Positions 49,688 to 62,122 are shown, counted from the stretch's first letter. The stretch: 64,000 nt of DNA from Mugil cephalus (GCF_022458985.1 NC_061770.1:37491599-37555598); one strand, 5' to 3'. Program-made: numbers and translations. Notes: generated by a model from the sequence alone, not told the origin.

Positions 49688-49754
49688 ATGGTAATGCAAT
49701 TCATCTCCATTACAAGCACCTATATCTGCACCATCACTGACACCACACAGACAG
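49688..49754 (+). other. Possible orphan leader exon (copy 2)
   Basis: ATG opens MVMQFISITSTYICTITDTT, 67 bp to a GTAAAG donor, phase 1, as in copy 1 at 30254-30320. No partner exon was found. Confidence 0.2.
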
Positions 49755-50689
49755 GTAAAGCACATGTCAGGCCCAAACTGTCATATTGCTGCTGATGTCA
49801 CTGTTGCAACAAAAATAGGTCATCATGTCTGAAACCACTGTTACTGTGTGATCAGAGAGGGACAAGGTACACCTTTCTCTTTACCAAATCCTGCTTCCTG
49901 GAGCTCAGTGATTTGCATGACGTTAAGCTTTATGATAAAAACAGCTTTACTGCACCACAGCCTCAGCGCTATTGTCATTCCATATCTCTAAAGAGGTAAT
50001 CCACAGCAAACTTATGTTTAATGTTATAACCGGCCACAAAGCTGAATTCTGTTGCTGTTTAAGACACATCCTTGTACATCCTCCTTGAGCTTAATTCAGA
50101 CAAAGATAACTACCAGAACAGAGTCTTTGTCTCTGTCCCTGAACTATGGCAGAAGCTCAAAATCCATATTAAACGTGAATCCACTGAGGACTTGGTGAAC
50201 ACTGGTGTCTAAAGTCACTTCAATCACTTCAACTGAATTTGTTCAGCATCTGTCCAGAAGTGGCAGCATTGAGCACAGTGATGGTGAGTACCACTCCAGC
50301 TCACTAACAGAGCAACCAATCTCTGTCTCTGTCTGAAAACTGAAAACATATCCAACCTTACACCTAATGTTTTTCCTTACAGTCCTGGATCAGCGATACA
50401 GGCGTTTCCAGTGTTGTTCCTCCCAACATGTCCATCTCCTATGAAGATGTTGTAATAGTGCACCAAATCAGCTGAAACTGATTAAAAAAAAAAAAAAAAC
50501 AGATTTAACAGAAAAGCTGGTGAGTGTGGCCCTGCTATTTAACAGATTAGATCCATATCACCACAGTCTGTCGGACTTGATGCTATACTCTGATTGAGAA
50601 GTATTCCCTCATTGTCTTTGAGTAGTCCTTACACACTTACACACTCATAGTGTTTGATGTTTTGTGGAGACCGAAATGCGTGGACTTCC

Positions 50690-50990
50690 CGGACCACAAT
50701 GCGTCTGTGTCTGGCTTTAAGACCCTACAGGTGGATGGAGACATGCTCCTTGGCATTGGACTTTACATCCCTCCCCCAGTAGAAAGGGCAGCAGCATGAG
50801 ATAAGATCCATGGCACTGTTGCCATGCAACAGTCCAAATGACCGATCACCCTGGACACTGTTTGTGTACATTTTTTGATCATGATGATTCTGTGCTTTTT
50901 TTGCTTACACCATTTTCTATTTTATTTTGTTTTATCTTTCTTTTTAATTTTTCCCTTGTGGATCATTAAAGTTTATTTAAGTCCAAGTAT
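50690..50990 (+). mobile_element. LINE 3' UTR fragment
   Basis: T-rich text ending in CCCTTGTGGATCATTAAAGT resembles the 3' end of Rex-like fish LINEs. Its start matches about 31540-31720 in copy 1 of the duplication. Confidence 0.45.
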
Positions 50991-51339
50991 ATCTTATTCG
51001 AGTCTGTAGTCATCATACTTCAGTTTCCTAACATGTGCTGCGGAGAAAGTCCGTTCACGGTGGAAAACGTGTGGCCAAACATGTGGTCAAAACAAAGGCA
51101 TGGCTCAGGGCCTCTCGGTACAGTGGTTGGTGCAGTTGTCTTGGTTTCCCTTGTTTAACAGATGCTGTGCGCCACTCATTCATTATCAACTTCAAATAGC
51201 ACACAGCAGTGAGTAAGTGGGTAACTAGAGTTTATCATAGATACACTGCAATATGAATGACAGGTTCTCTATCTTCAATGCATGTTTTTTTTCCCCTCGT
51301 TCTTTTGTTGTTAACAATGTTGTTAACAAACAAAAGCAA

Positions 51340-52100
51340 CTACTCTGTCTCAAGTATGGAGCTAGACTTCCCGCTGTGCAGATTCCTGAGGAGATATGGA
51401 GGAACACACACCTTGGTAAGCGAGGCGGCACAAAAGTGAGAGAGAGGACTTCATGGTGGTTGTTTAAATTCCTCCATCAGCGGCTGCAGCCACTGCAAGT
51501 GACTGAAGTCATCTACTCTGTGGTCGGAGGATTACAGACGCAACATCCCAGCGCTCTCATCCTGATCAGCGGGGACTTCAACCATGCCTCTCCCCCTGCT
51601 GTCCTCACCAACTTTACCCAGTATGTAGAGTGTGCAACGAGAGGAACAACAGGCGACCTGCACCAGGACTGTAAAGGTATGGTCTAGAATCAGAGGAGGC
51701 ACAGCAGGAGTGTTTTGATGTCACAGACTGGAATCATTTTCAGGAGGACTTCGGAGATGACATTGAGGGTCCCTCTCGCTGCATAACAGACTGCATAAAA
51801 TTCTGTGAGGACAACATTGTTCCAAAAAAAAAAAAGGTCCGTTGTTTTTCCAACAACAAGCCATGGATAAACAAAGACATTAGGGGCCTTCTTAACAGGA
51901 AGAAGATTGTGAGGAGCTCAGGGCTGTTCAAAAGGAGCTGAAGAGGGAACTGAGAGAGGCCGTGTAACAGCTATAAGGAGAAGACTGAGGCCAAGATGGA
52001 ACAGAACAACACAAAAGAGGTTTGGAAAGAGATGAAAAAGTTAACAGGCTGTGGGAAAACCTCATCTGGAATTGATGGTGGCAGTGAATTTGCTAAACCT
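51340..52100 (+). mobile_element. Rex/CR1-like LINE, endonuclease and linker part
   Basis: Frames give ARLPAVQIPEEIW, a basic GKRGGTKVRERT stretch, then (after a deletion) HPSALILISGDFNHASPPAV with the GDFNHA core of an apurinic-type endonuclease. Later comes ITDCIKFCEDNIVPKKK and NNTKEVWKEMKKLTG, the region before the reverse transcriptase. Frames change several times. Confidence 0.75.
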
Positions 52101-52152
52101 ATTCTTCAATAAGCTTTGACACCTCCCTTGCGAGGTCTGACTGTAGATCTGT

Positions 52153-52645
52153 CAGTGCGTTTACATGAAGAGCTTAATCGAGCTATGCTCAAATTTCAAC
52201 TTTCTGACTACAGTCCTTGTCCCAGTTTACATGCAGAGCAAGAAAATAGATTAACTGTTCTCCTCCTCCACACTAGGTGGCGATACATGTCTTTTCAGCG
52301 GGATAATACCATGTTAATACGGCCCAATTTCCGGTTGACCTATTACGTTATATAATAAACAAGAGTCCTTCATGCGGCGGACCAGCATTTCAAACAACAA
52401 CCATAAGGATGATACTACATTTTTTAATCTCTATGTAATGTTCTCGCTACTTCTGGTGCAGGTAAGATCCGTGCTATCCCTCAGATGGTTCTTCTAGCAG
52501 CTCCGTTTATCTTCTTCTTCTTCTACAACTGGCTTTCTTGGATGTTTTTGTTCCGGGGTCACACGTTAGCACAGTGGTTGTGGAGCATGCGCACACGCCT
52601 CATCCAATTGGAAAATGCGATTCACTGTATACATGCCGGAGAAAA
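52153..52645 (-). mobile_element. MITE copy 2 (opposite strand)
   Basis: Starts CAGTGCGTTTACATG, the complement of the end of copies 1 and 3, and shares their interior text in reverse orientation. No coding sequence. Confidence 0.6.
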
Positions 52646-52672
52646 TTGAATTCCTATCTGCAGCAACACGTA

Positions 52673-53720
52673 CACTGAACGAACACTTAATTAGATACAC
52701 CTAAATAGATAGATGGATTACTTTATTCATCCCTGAACAGAAATTAGGTTGTCATAGCAGTCTGATATTTTTGGTATGGTTGTTGGTGCCAGACGGGCTG
52801 GTCTGAGTATTTCACAAGCTGATGATCTACTGGGATTTTCACACACAACCATCCATTGGGTTTACAGAAAATGGTCCAAAGAAATAGAAAATATCCAGTG
52901 AACTGCAGTTGTGTGGACGAAAATGCCTTGTTGATGTGAGAGGTCAGAGGAGAATGGGCAGACTGGTGGAGATGATAGAAAGACAACAGTAACTCAAAGA
53001 ACCACTGGTTACAACCAAGGAATGCAGAATACCATCTCTGAACGCACAACACGTCCAGCCTTGAAGAAGATGGGCTACAGCAGCAGAAGACCACACCAGG
53101 GGCCACTCCTGTCAGCTAAGAACAGGAAACTGAAACTACAGTTCACACAGGCTCACTAACACTGGACAATAGCAGATTGGAAAAATGTTGCCTGGTCTAA
53201 CGAGTCTCAAATCCAGCTGCGACATTCAGATGTCAGGGTCAGAATTTGGTGTAAACAACATGAAAGCATGGATCCATCCTGCCTTGTATCAATGGTTCAG
53301 GCTGCTGGTGGTGGTGTAATGGTGTGGGGGGTATATTCTTGGCACACTTTGGACCCCTTAGTACAAACTGAGCAGCTACTTCCAGCAGGATAATGCACCA
53401 TGTCACAAAGCTCATATCATGTCAAACTGGCAAAATGACAATGAGTTCACTCTACTCCAATGGCCTCCACAGTCACCAGATCTCAATCCAATAGACCATC
53501 ACTTTTGGGATGTGGTGGAACGGGAGATTCGTTTCATAGATGTGCAGCCGACAAATCTACAGCAACTGCGTGATGCTATCGTGTCAATATGGACCAAATC
53601 TCTGAGGAATATTTCCAACATCTTGTCGAAAGTATGCCACTGAAATGAGGCAGTTCTGAAGGTAAAAGGGGATCCGACCTTTTACTAACAAGTTGCATCT
53701 AATGAAGTGGTCGGTGAGTG
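52673..53720 (+). mobile_element. Tc1-like transposon, deleted copy upstream of gene K
   Basis: Carries most of a Tc1 transposase text: helix-turn-helix start near 52780, and the end QSPDLNPIDHHFWDVVEREI near 53460-53530. Its 5' part is replaced by a short reversed LINE tail (about 52703-52765, GATGGATTACTTTATTCATC). It ends GGTCGGTGAGTG. Stops and frameshifts are present. A related copy is at the same place upstream of gene L. Confidence 0.85.
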
Positions 53721-54071
53721 TATATCTGCTTCTGGTTTAATATGGTTGCACTAATCTACAGCACTTGCTGGTTCATCTCAGTCTTAATACGTGGCACCTA
53801 CAACAACACAAGAACTGTTTATGGAAAGTACAAGTACATAACATGACGATTACTGAAGTTATTTTTAAAGAGGATGCAATTCTTATACCATGGAAATTAA
53901 AAACACGTGATGCTTTCATTTAGTATGTGTTGACTGCGTTGTAAATACTATGGTTGGAATGTTACTTTTTCTGTAATGATACAGTCTGAATCAACACTCA
54001 CTGCCCTGAAAGCAGTAAGATATCAAGCTACAAACAACAGGGTAAGCGACACAAACACCCCGCCTCTTTAC
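53721..54071. other. Upstream flank of gene K
   Basis: Matches the upstream flank of L (61771-62122) and parts of 36990-37250 and 40950-41280. It holds the conserved pre-promoter region. No gene is seen. Confidence 0.6.
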
Positions 54072-54079
54072 TTTAAAAG
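54072..54079 (+). promoter_or_regulatory. TATA-like element of gene K
   Basis: TTTAAAAG lies 70 bp before the start codon. Confidence 0.5.
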
Positions 54080-54141
54080 CTCACCCTTCCTGGGTTCACT
54101 ACATTTACGGACATTGCAGAGCTCCAGTCATACTCACAACC

Positions 54142-55566
54142 ATGAACTTCACCCTGATAACAGCTTTTAGTCTCTGCAGCCTCTGTAAGTACGGACTTTA
54201 ATTGTTCCTAACTTCACTCCTCAAAGTATTGTTGTATGGTTATACTGTCATCATTTAATACATTCACTTGCTACTTGAGTTTATTCATTTTATTTAATTC
54301 ACGTCACTTTAAAACTCTGTTGTTTCTCTGTTGGTTTCAGGCTGGTTCTCTGTCTCAGGTTCTGAGTTTCAGAATATGACTGTCCAGTTGGGTCAAGACG
54401 TCACACTCACATGCTCTAATGTTGACCAGTATGATACTGTGATATACTGGTACAGGGTGGTTGACAGAACCTCAGTTGCTCTTATTGATTCCGTGTTTCC
54501 ATCGACTAAAGTTGCCACAAAAAGTGATCGACTCCAAAATGGAAAATATGAAATAATCTCTGACAACTCCTCTGTCCTTCTCAAAATCAAGTCACTGGAT
54601 TTATCAGACTCTGGGCTGTATGTGTGTGGAAAAATCAGAAAGCAGGATCTACTTTTAAGTGGGACATATTTAAAGATTGATGGTAAGTGGATTGTAAAGT
54701 CTTTACTTTTATTGATGCATTTTGTTTGTCAATTCGTTTTCTTCTTATAATACAAAGAGATGCTTTGATGTAAATCACCCAAAAGTAAAATCAAGGCTGA
54801 AATGATCTTTATTTATTTAAAAGGCACTGATGAGTCTGATGGTAACATGGACAACAAATGTAAACGTAAGAATTTCCTTTATATTTTTCTCCATTTCAAT
54901 TTTAGTGTAATCTCAAATCTCTAAAGTAAAACAGAGACTAACTTTCTTTCTTGCAGCTTGTCTTTGTTCTAAAGAGTCTGATGAAATGGTAAAGCTGGTG
55001 AGTGTGGCCCTGGATGGACTGACTGTTGTCCTTGTTATGGTCATCATTGGTCTGGTTGTTCAAAACTTGAAGCTTAAAAAAGGTATCCAGTCTTTTCTTT
55101 AGTGCTATATTCTGAAAAATGATGATAATAATAATAATAAAAATACAATAAAAAATAGTTAATGATCAATAACCAGGTATTTTGTTTCTGTGACTCAGCC
55201 CAAGAAGAACAGAATCCAGGGCAAAGTCAGGTGAATTCAAGTTTAACATTTATTTATTGTTCAGTAAAGCTTAACCCAAATCAGACTCTATAGGTTTTTC
55301 TCATCTCCAATATATGGTGTGTACAATATGTACTGAATATTTTACAAATGTTCTGACATTGTGCTTATATGCCAAATATAAACGTCCATCAAAGAACACG
55401 AACATGTCTCTAACAACTGTAAAATGTCTTGCTCAACATTACCTGGGACTATACTTTCTCTTCACAGGAACGTAGCACTGACCTGAACTATGCTGCAGTG
55501 ACTTTTCAAAAGAGAGCAAAAAGAAGACAGCCAGAGCCAAATGTTGTTTATGCTGCTACCAGATAG
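54142..55566 (+). CDS. Single-V receptor K (V type 2, tail type 1), intact
   Basis: Six exons give about 221 residues: leader 54142-54184 (MNFTLITAFSLCSL), V 54341-54682, stalk 54824-54865, TM 54975-55082 (or from 54957 in frame), linker 55199-55230 and tail 55468-55566. The V domain has VIYWYRVV, GLYVCG and the two core cysteines, and is more than 99% identical to that of J at the DNA level. From the intron after the linker, sequence switches to the I type: the tail has LNYAAV (ITIM), a basic stretch and VVYAAT. All sites and motifs look sound, making K the best candidate for a working inhibitory receptor in this subgroup. AATAAA is at 55667-55672. Confidence 0.82.
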
Positions 55567-56159
55567 ACTCAGAAGAAAATGGGAATGATGCTGTATCATG
55601 TTAATATGCTTTTAATGTGTTTTTGATGCGAGTGGAAAAAAATCTGTAATATAGATAATAAAGACCCAATATTCATTTATTGTCATGTTCTTTCTATGGA
55701 CAACTTTTAGCGCTTTCTTTCTCTCTGTCTGTTTAGGCAAATAAAAATGATCCGTGTTTAATTGGGAGGGAGTTGGTAAAAACTCAGTCTAGACTTTTAA
55801 CAGGAAGAGACAACATGTAATCTGAACTCAGACGAGGTAAAAAATGATGAGACAAGCAGAAGTCTTCACGACTGGAAATGAGCATTATAATTGTGTCACT
55901 ACATTCCATACAAATCAAACACACTATTGCTGCACTCGATATAACTGGGAGAGAGTGTATGGATAATAATATGATCAGTCAATCAGCAACATAATAATAA
56001 CAATAATAATACATTTTCTTTAGGACGCACCTTTCAAGTCACCCAAGGACACTTTACAGATAAGAAAAGGCAAGTAGTACAATGGATAAAAACATCAATG
56101 GACACATAATAAAACAGCATTCAAATATCTGAATACAAGAAACATACAATAAGCAACAT
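55567..56159. other. 3' flank of K
   Basis: Duplicated flank; about 55930-56150 matches 35095-35230 downstream of M. Includes short AAT repeats. No gene is seen. Confidence 0.55.
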
Positions 56160-56785
56160 GAGCCCACCCAATCAACCACATTATAAAATATGTGGATAAC
56201 ACAACAGTGGTTGGGCTCATCTGTAATGGCAATGAGACAGCGTACAGGGCTGAGATGCAGAAACTGTCATGCTGGTGCTCAGAAAATAACCTGACCCTGA
56301 ATGTCCTTAAAACGAAAGAACTTATCATGGATTTCAGGAGGATCAGACAGGACCACACCCCCCTCCTCATCAACGGAGAGCAAGGGGAGACTGTCACCAC
56401 CTTCAGGTTTCTTGGCACCCACATCTCCGCAGACCACTCCTGGACTCACATTGGGGTCCTGGTAAAGAAGGCTCAGCAGTGGCTACACTTCCTGCGTGTC
56501 CTCAGGGAGAAGAATCTGAACACGAAGCTGCTGCTGGCCTTCCTCAGTGGAGAGCGTACTGACGTACTGTCTGGGCGTCTGGTACGCAGACTCCACAGCC
56601 AAGGACAGGAAGGCAGTACACAGGGTCATAAACACTGCCCAAAAGATTATCGTTGTTTACAACCATTTTTTATTTTATATTGTAACTTATTTTATATTTA
56701 TTCTGTTTATTGCACTACCTCCTTAGTTAAAACATTTATGTATTTTCCACATTTTAAATTTTTTCTTTTGTTGTGCACAGCAGCT
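56160..56785 (+). mobile_element. Rex-like LINE, reverse transcriptase fragment
   Basis: A frame reads YVDNTTVVGLI (the YADD box, altered), then LSCWCSENNLTLNVLKTKEL and FRFLGTHIS, typical of Rex/CR1-type reverse transcriptases, followed by a short 3' UTR. It interrupts an antisense L2 LINE that is uninterrupted at 35290-36145. Confidence 0.75.
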
Positions 56786-57225
56786 CTCCTTCCATAAGAA
56801 GGGAGAAATGGTCAACTTTGGAAAGTGTGAATGGGGTTCCAAGAAGAGTTTCAGTTGTATCGCCGTTTAATTTCAGGAAACTGGAAATGAATCGTGAATT
56901 GGTTTGGTTTGTGGACGTGGATGACATTGTGGAATGTTGGGTTTACTACAGAGGTAAAGCATTGTGTCATCCACGTAGGGGTGGTCGTAAATGTTAAACT
57001 TACAAAAACTAGTGCCAAGGAGGAGGAGATAAATGATAAACAGAAGAGGCCCAAGGACATAGCCCTGGTCCACACCTGTACTGACTGGGGAAAGGTCAGA
57101 TTTGAACTGGATGCAAGGCCAGTGTGAGTGGTGTCAATAGAGGTCAACTGAGGAGGATGGAGTGGGGAATGGTATCAAAGGCTGCACTATGGTCGAGGAG
57201 GATGAGGATTTTTAATCGGATAATG
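56786..57225 (-). mobile_element. Antisense L2-like LINE fragment
   Basis: On the minus strand frames read LLDHSAAFDTIPHSILL near 57170, then VLGPLLFIIYLLLLG and YVDDTMLYL near 57000, the palm of an L2-type reverse transcriptase. It is the sister copy of 35290-36145. Confidence 0.75.
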
Positions 57226-57639
57226 CATGTGCGCATGCTCCACGAACAAAAACGTTCAAGAAAGCCAGTCGCAGAAGAAGAAGAAGAAGAGAAACAGAGC
57301 TGTCTGAGGGATAGCGCGAATCTTACCTGCACCAGAAGTAGCGTGAACATTACGTACAAGATTAAAAAATGTACTATTATCCGTCTGGTTGTTGTTTGAA
57401 ATGCCGTTCCGCCGCATTAACGACTCTAGTTTATTATGTCGCGTAATAGGTCAACCCGGAAATCCGGCCGTATTAACGTGGTATTAACCCACTGAAAAGA
57501 CATGTATCGCTACCTAGTGTAGAGGAGAAGAACAGTTATTAGTTTTTTTTGCGCTGCATGTAAACTGGGACAAGGACTGCAGTGAGAAAGTCGAATTTTG
57601 AGCACAGCTCGAGCTCGAGCTCTGCATGTAAACGCAGTG
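57226..57639. mobile_element. MITE copy 3
   Basis: Ends CTGCATGTAAACGCAGTG and shares its interior with copies 1 and 2. It follows the antisense L2 LINE, as copy 1 follows the LINE at 35290-36145 at a greater distance. Confidence 0.6.
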
Positions 57640-57839
57640 TATGGGCAAGTGAAGTGTGTGTCGTTTATGAGCTAAACCTCATGCAGAATGGAGTAGTGAG
57701 TTGTGTAGTGATGTGCTCAGTTCGTGTCTTTCAGTTCCTGAGTATGGTCTTTTTGGCAGTGGTTAGGGCTATTAGTATTGGTCTGATATTATTGGATTGA
57801 TTACTGTGAGGTTTCCAAGTAAACTGAGGGTGGGGGATA

Positions 57840-59570
57840 ATGGAAGGCTGCATCCCAAGAGCATTATTAATCCATTTATAAATATATTGCAAGCGGTTGG
57901 TGAGAAACATCTGCTCTTGTACTTTTTTGTAATGTTGTTTTTCTATTTTTCCAATATAACTTGTTTGTTTTAATGTCCAGTGTTTGAAACTAGTTAGTAC
58001 TAGGTTGGCTTGGGATCATTGTAAAAAGATAATTGATTTTGGGTAATACTGACATGTAGCAATTCTTCCAGTGAGAGGAAGTGGCAAGTTTATCCATTGA
58101 TTGAGATCATCTTTAATGATTTGTGGACTCAAGGTACAACAAAATGTTATCTGCATATAAGCTGATCTTGTGATGGTAATTGGAAACACGAATGCCTTGG
58201 ATACTGTGATTCTGACGTTGCAACTGCTAAAGGTTCAATGAATACGGCGAAGAGTGATGGAGAAAGTGGGCATCCCTGCTTTGTTCCTCTTCGTAAAGTA
58301 AATGCCTTTGATATTATTCTGTTGGTAATTACGATGGGCATGGGTGAAAACTATAGTGTTTTAATCGAGTGTATATAAATTCTCCAAAACCAAATTTTTG
58401 TAGTGTTGAAAAAAGAAACCTATGATTGACTCTACTGAAGGCTTTTTAAAACACCAAGGGAGGTGATAAGGGTTTTGAGGTTGTCTGATTCACAAATGTT
58501 TAGCAAGTTTAACAGTCTTCACATATTGTTATCTGAGGAAGGTTGACCTGTAATGAAACCGGTTTGATCAGGGTGTATAATAGACTTAGACTTAGATTTA
58601 GACAGACTTTAATGATCCACAAGGGAAATTAATTGATCATAGTAGCTTAATTGACACAAAAAGATGAGCTGTTATACAGCTGAATGGAATAAGGAATATT
58701 ATTTTTTATATTTTTCCAAAGGTAGTGGTCAGGGCTTTACTTATTATTTTAATATCAGGGTTGATAAGTGATAGTGGCCGGTAAGTGGAGCGTTGAGTCA
58801 TGTCTTTGTCCGGCTTCAGTTGTAATGAGAGGAGAGCAGTATTTGTTTTTTGAGGAATTTTGGAGGTACATTTTCATGAATAGTGGTGAGATGATGTTCC
58901 AGAAGTGTTTGAAGAATTGAGTGGCAAAACAACTTCAAGAAATTCAACAAGTCCAGTTGCCTTTATTCAATCGCCTTTGAGAACCTTCACAGACATTTTC
59001 TTGAATTCAGCAGGGAGGAGGTCCGGATGTGGTGCTTTATTGTTTGGCATTTAGATGCGTGCCTTTAAGTATTCATCTTGTGTTAATTGTTTGTCCAGAA
59101 TATTTGCTTGGTTAGTTGTTATTTTTGGAAGGTTGATATTGTCTAAAACAGAATCAATTTCTGATACATTTGGCTCATGATCACAAGTGTATAGTTTACT
59201 GTAGAATGATTGAAAAGTGTTGTTGATGTCTTGTCCTGAGACCATCGGCCTCCCAGCTGAATCTGTCTATTATGAATTTTTCTTTGTTACATTTAAGTTG
59301 ATTTGCTAGCTATTCCCCCTTTTTATTGTTATATTCATATTTGTAATAATCTTTCTATTACAAATATTTTTTTTTGTTTGTTTTGTTTTTGTTAAGTATT
59401 TTGTCTAATTGGAATTTAACCTGTCTTAGTTTACTGTGTTTAGCTTCTGATGGATTATTTGCAATAAAGTTGCTCAGCTGTTTTCTCTCTAGTTCATTTT
59501 CAGACTCCGTGTCTTTTTTAGAAAAACATAACAGCTGCAGTATTTTCTCGTTACATGCTAACATCTGTCA
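57840..59570 (-). mobile_element. Antisense L1-like LINE, ORF2 part
   Basis: On the minus strand: an early ORF2 stretch near 59560-59360, INNTFQSFYSKLYTCDHEP near 59220, and the reverse transcriptase block GTKQGCPLSPSLFAVFIEPL near 58290. The order is that of L1-type ORF2. Stops and frameshifts are many. A reversed LINE tail (TTTAATGATCCACAAGGGAA) has landed at about 58580-58680. Confidence 0.7.
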
Positions 59571-59579
59571 TGTTTGTTA

Positions 59580-59710
59580 TATATCCAAAAGGCATTTGAA
59601 AGAGGCAACTGGACTTGAAGAGTTTTTGAGAAGACGTTTTGCCGCTCATCTGAGTAGCTTCTTCAGTTCTAAGAGACTGATGGGTAGTTGAGGTTTATGT
59701 ATTATACAAT
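59580..59710. repeat. Dispersed repeat fragment
   Basis: The text around TTGCCGCTCATCTGAGTAGC matches the repeat fragments at 25550-25640 and 34660-34820. Confidence 0.5.
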
Positions 59711-60677
59711 CACTGGCCATTTTATTATTTACAGCTGTTCAATTGCTTGTTGGAACAAATGGATGGCTCCAATTCAATGCATTTAGTCATGTAGAGGTGA
59801 TCAAGACAACTTGCTGAAGTTCAAACCGAGCATCAGAATGAGGAAGAAAGGTGATTTAAGTGACTTTGAATGTGGTATTGTTGTTGGTGCCAGACAGACT
59901 GGTCTGAGTATTTCACAAACTGCTCATCTACTGGGATTTTCCCACACAACCATCTCTAGGGTTTACAGAGAAGGGTCTCAAAAACAGAAAATATCCAGTG
60001 AGCGGCAATTGTGTGGATGAAAATGTCTTGTTGATGTGAGAGGTCAGAGGAGAATGGCCACACTGGTTGGAGATGACAGAAAGGCAACAGTAACTCAAAG
60101 AACCACTGGTTACAACCAAGGAATGCAGAATACCATCTCTGAACGCACAACACGTCCAACCTTGAGGAAGCTACAGCAGAAGAAGACCACACCAGGTGCC
60201 ACTTCTGTCAGCTAAGAACAGGAAACTGAAACTACAGTTCACACAGGCTCACTAAAACTGGACAATAGAAGACTGGAAAAACTTTGCTTGGTCTAACGAG
60301 TCTCGATTTCAGCTGTGACATTCGGATATCCGGGTCACAATTTGATGTAAACAACATGAAAGCATGGATCCATCCTGCCTTGTATCAGTGGTTCAGGCTG
60401 GTGGTGGTGTAATGGTGTGGGGGATATATTCTTGACACATTTTGGGCCCTTAGTATAAACTGAGCACGGTTTAAATGCCACAGTCTACCTGAGTATTATT
60501 GTTGACCATGTCCAGCCCTTTATGACCACAGTGTACCCATCTTCTAACTGCTACTTCCAGCAGGATAATGCACCATGTCACAAAGCTCATATCATGTCAA
60601 ACTGGTTTCTGGAACATGACAATGAGTTCACTGTAGTCCAATGGCCTCCACAGTAACCAGATCTCAATCCAATAGAT
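59711..60677 (+). mobile_element. Tc1-like transposon upstream of gene L, left part
   Basis: Begins with the CACTGGCCA terminus. The start of the transposase is readable (MRKKGDLSDFECGIVVGARQ, then helix-turn-helix text LLGFSHTTISRVYREG). Stops follow. It is cut at 60677 by a hAT-like element and continues at 61538. Confidence 0.88.
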
Positions 60678-61537
60678 CAGGGGTCGGCAAGCTTCAACAC
60701 TCAAAGAGCCATTTGGACCCGTTTCCCACAGAAAAGTAAACACTGGGAGCCACAAAACCCCTTTGACATCTAAAATAAAGATAACACTGCATATATCGTT
60801 TTTACCTCTATGCTAGACCTATGTATGATAAACTATAGTGTTTTGCATTCATGAAATGAAATAACTGCAACAGAGAAAACCAAATTTTGTTTATGCACAT
60901 GAATAAAATGTGAGTTCTGAAAAAGAAAGCAGGTTGAACATAACACTGCATATGTTGTTTTTTTTTTATCTCTATGCTATGTATAAAAAATATATATAAA
61001 ATGTGTTGCATTTATGAAATGAAAGAACTGCTACAGAGAAAACAAAATTGTATTTATGCATACATAACTGGGATTTATCCATGGTTGGCTTACCCGCAGT
61101 GGAAAAGTTCAATAAATAGCGGGTTGGACCTGCCAGCGGGAGTTGCACATTGGCAGTCGTGACGTATATTGTGAGCGACAAAAGTTACAAGATCACCATA
61201 AATTCAAATTTAGAATTATATATATTTTTTTAAATGAACTAAAGTAAAATACATTTGAATTAAATACTCGATAGCAAGGAGTATATGTTCTGCAATGCAC
61301 TGTGCGAGTTAAGTGCTTCTTGATGTTAACAGTGGTGTGGCATTCAATGTCATTCAGTTGTTGCGTAGTTTCTTGCTTACTCAATACTGAGTGTACAGTT
61401 ACTGCTTTTCTGAGACAGCGTGAAAAGGTGAATGACTTTGATCAGCATCCTTGCTCCACATTGCTCGGTACGGAGAGCCGCAGCAGAGGGTTGAAAGAGC
61501 CGCATGCGGCTCCAGAGCCGTGGGTTGCCTACTCGTG
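60678..61537. mobile_element. hAT-like non-autonomous element nested in Tc1
   Basis: 860 bp. Ends are inverted: CAGGGGTCGGCAA on the left, TTGCCTACTCGTG on the right. The 8-bp target duplication is CAATAGAT (60670-60677) and CAATAGAC (61538-61545). A GAGCCGCATGCGGCTC palindrome lies near the right end. No transposase. Confidence 0.85.
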
Positions 61538-61770
61538 CAATAGACCATCACCTTTGGGATGTAGTGGAAGGGGAGATTTGTTTAAAAGATGTGCAGCCGA
61601 CAAATCTACAGCAACTGCATGATACTATCATGTCATTAGGACCAAATCTCTGAGGAACGTTTCCAACATATTGTTGGAAGTATGCCACGAAGAATTAAGG
61701 CAGTTCTGAAGGCAAAAGGGGGTCCGACCTTTTACTAACGAGGTGTACCTAATAAAGTGGCCAGTGAGTG
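61538..61770 (+). mobile_element. Tc1-like transposon, right part
   Basis: Carries the end of the transposase text and the terminus AATAAAGTGGCCAGTGAGTG. Confidence 0.85.
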
Positions 61771-62122
61771 TATATCCGCTTATGATTTAATTTTGCTGCA
61801 CTAATCTACAGCAATGGCTGGTTTGTCTCAGTCTTAATGTGTGGCACCTACAACAACACAATAACTATTATTGGAAACTACAAGTACACAACATGACGAC
61901 TACTCAGGTTATTTTTAAAGAGGATGCGATTCTTAGACCATAGAAATTAAAAACACGTGATGCTTTCATTTAGTATGTGTTGATTGTGTTGTAAATACTA
62001 TGGTTGGAATGTTACTTATTATGTGATGATACAGTCTGAAACAACACTCACTGCCCTGAAAGCGGTAAGATATCAAGCTACAAACAACAGGGTAAGTGAC
62101 ACAAAACACCCCGCCTCTTTCC

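Larger units (their letters stand above)
47485..51245. repeat. Segmental duplication, copy 2
   Basis: Matches about 27300-31900 in the same order. It includes the orphan H-type tail exon (47815-47931), the possible leader exon (49688-49754) and flank sequence. No full gene lies in it. A poly-A run is at about 50484-50500. Confidence 0.8.

Noticed and set aside
59374-59691. 105-residue plus-strand frame
   Set aside because: It is the reverse strand of an antisense L1-like ORF2 and a dispersed repeat.
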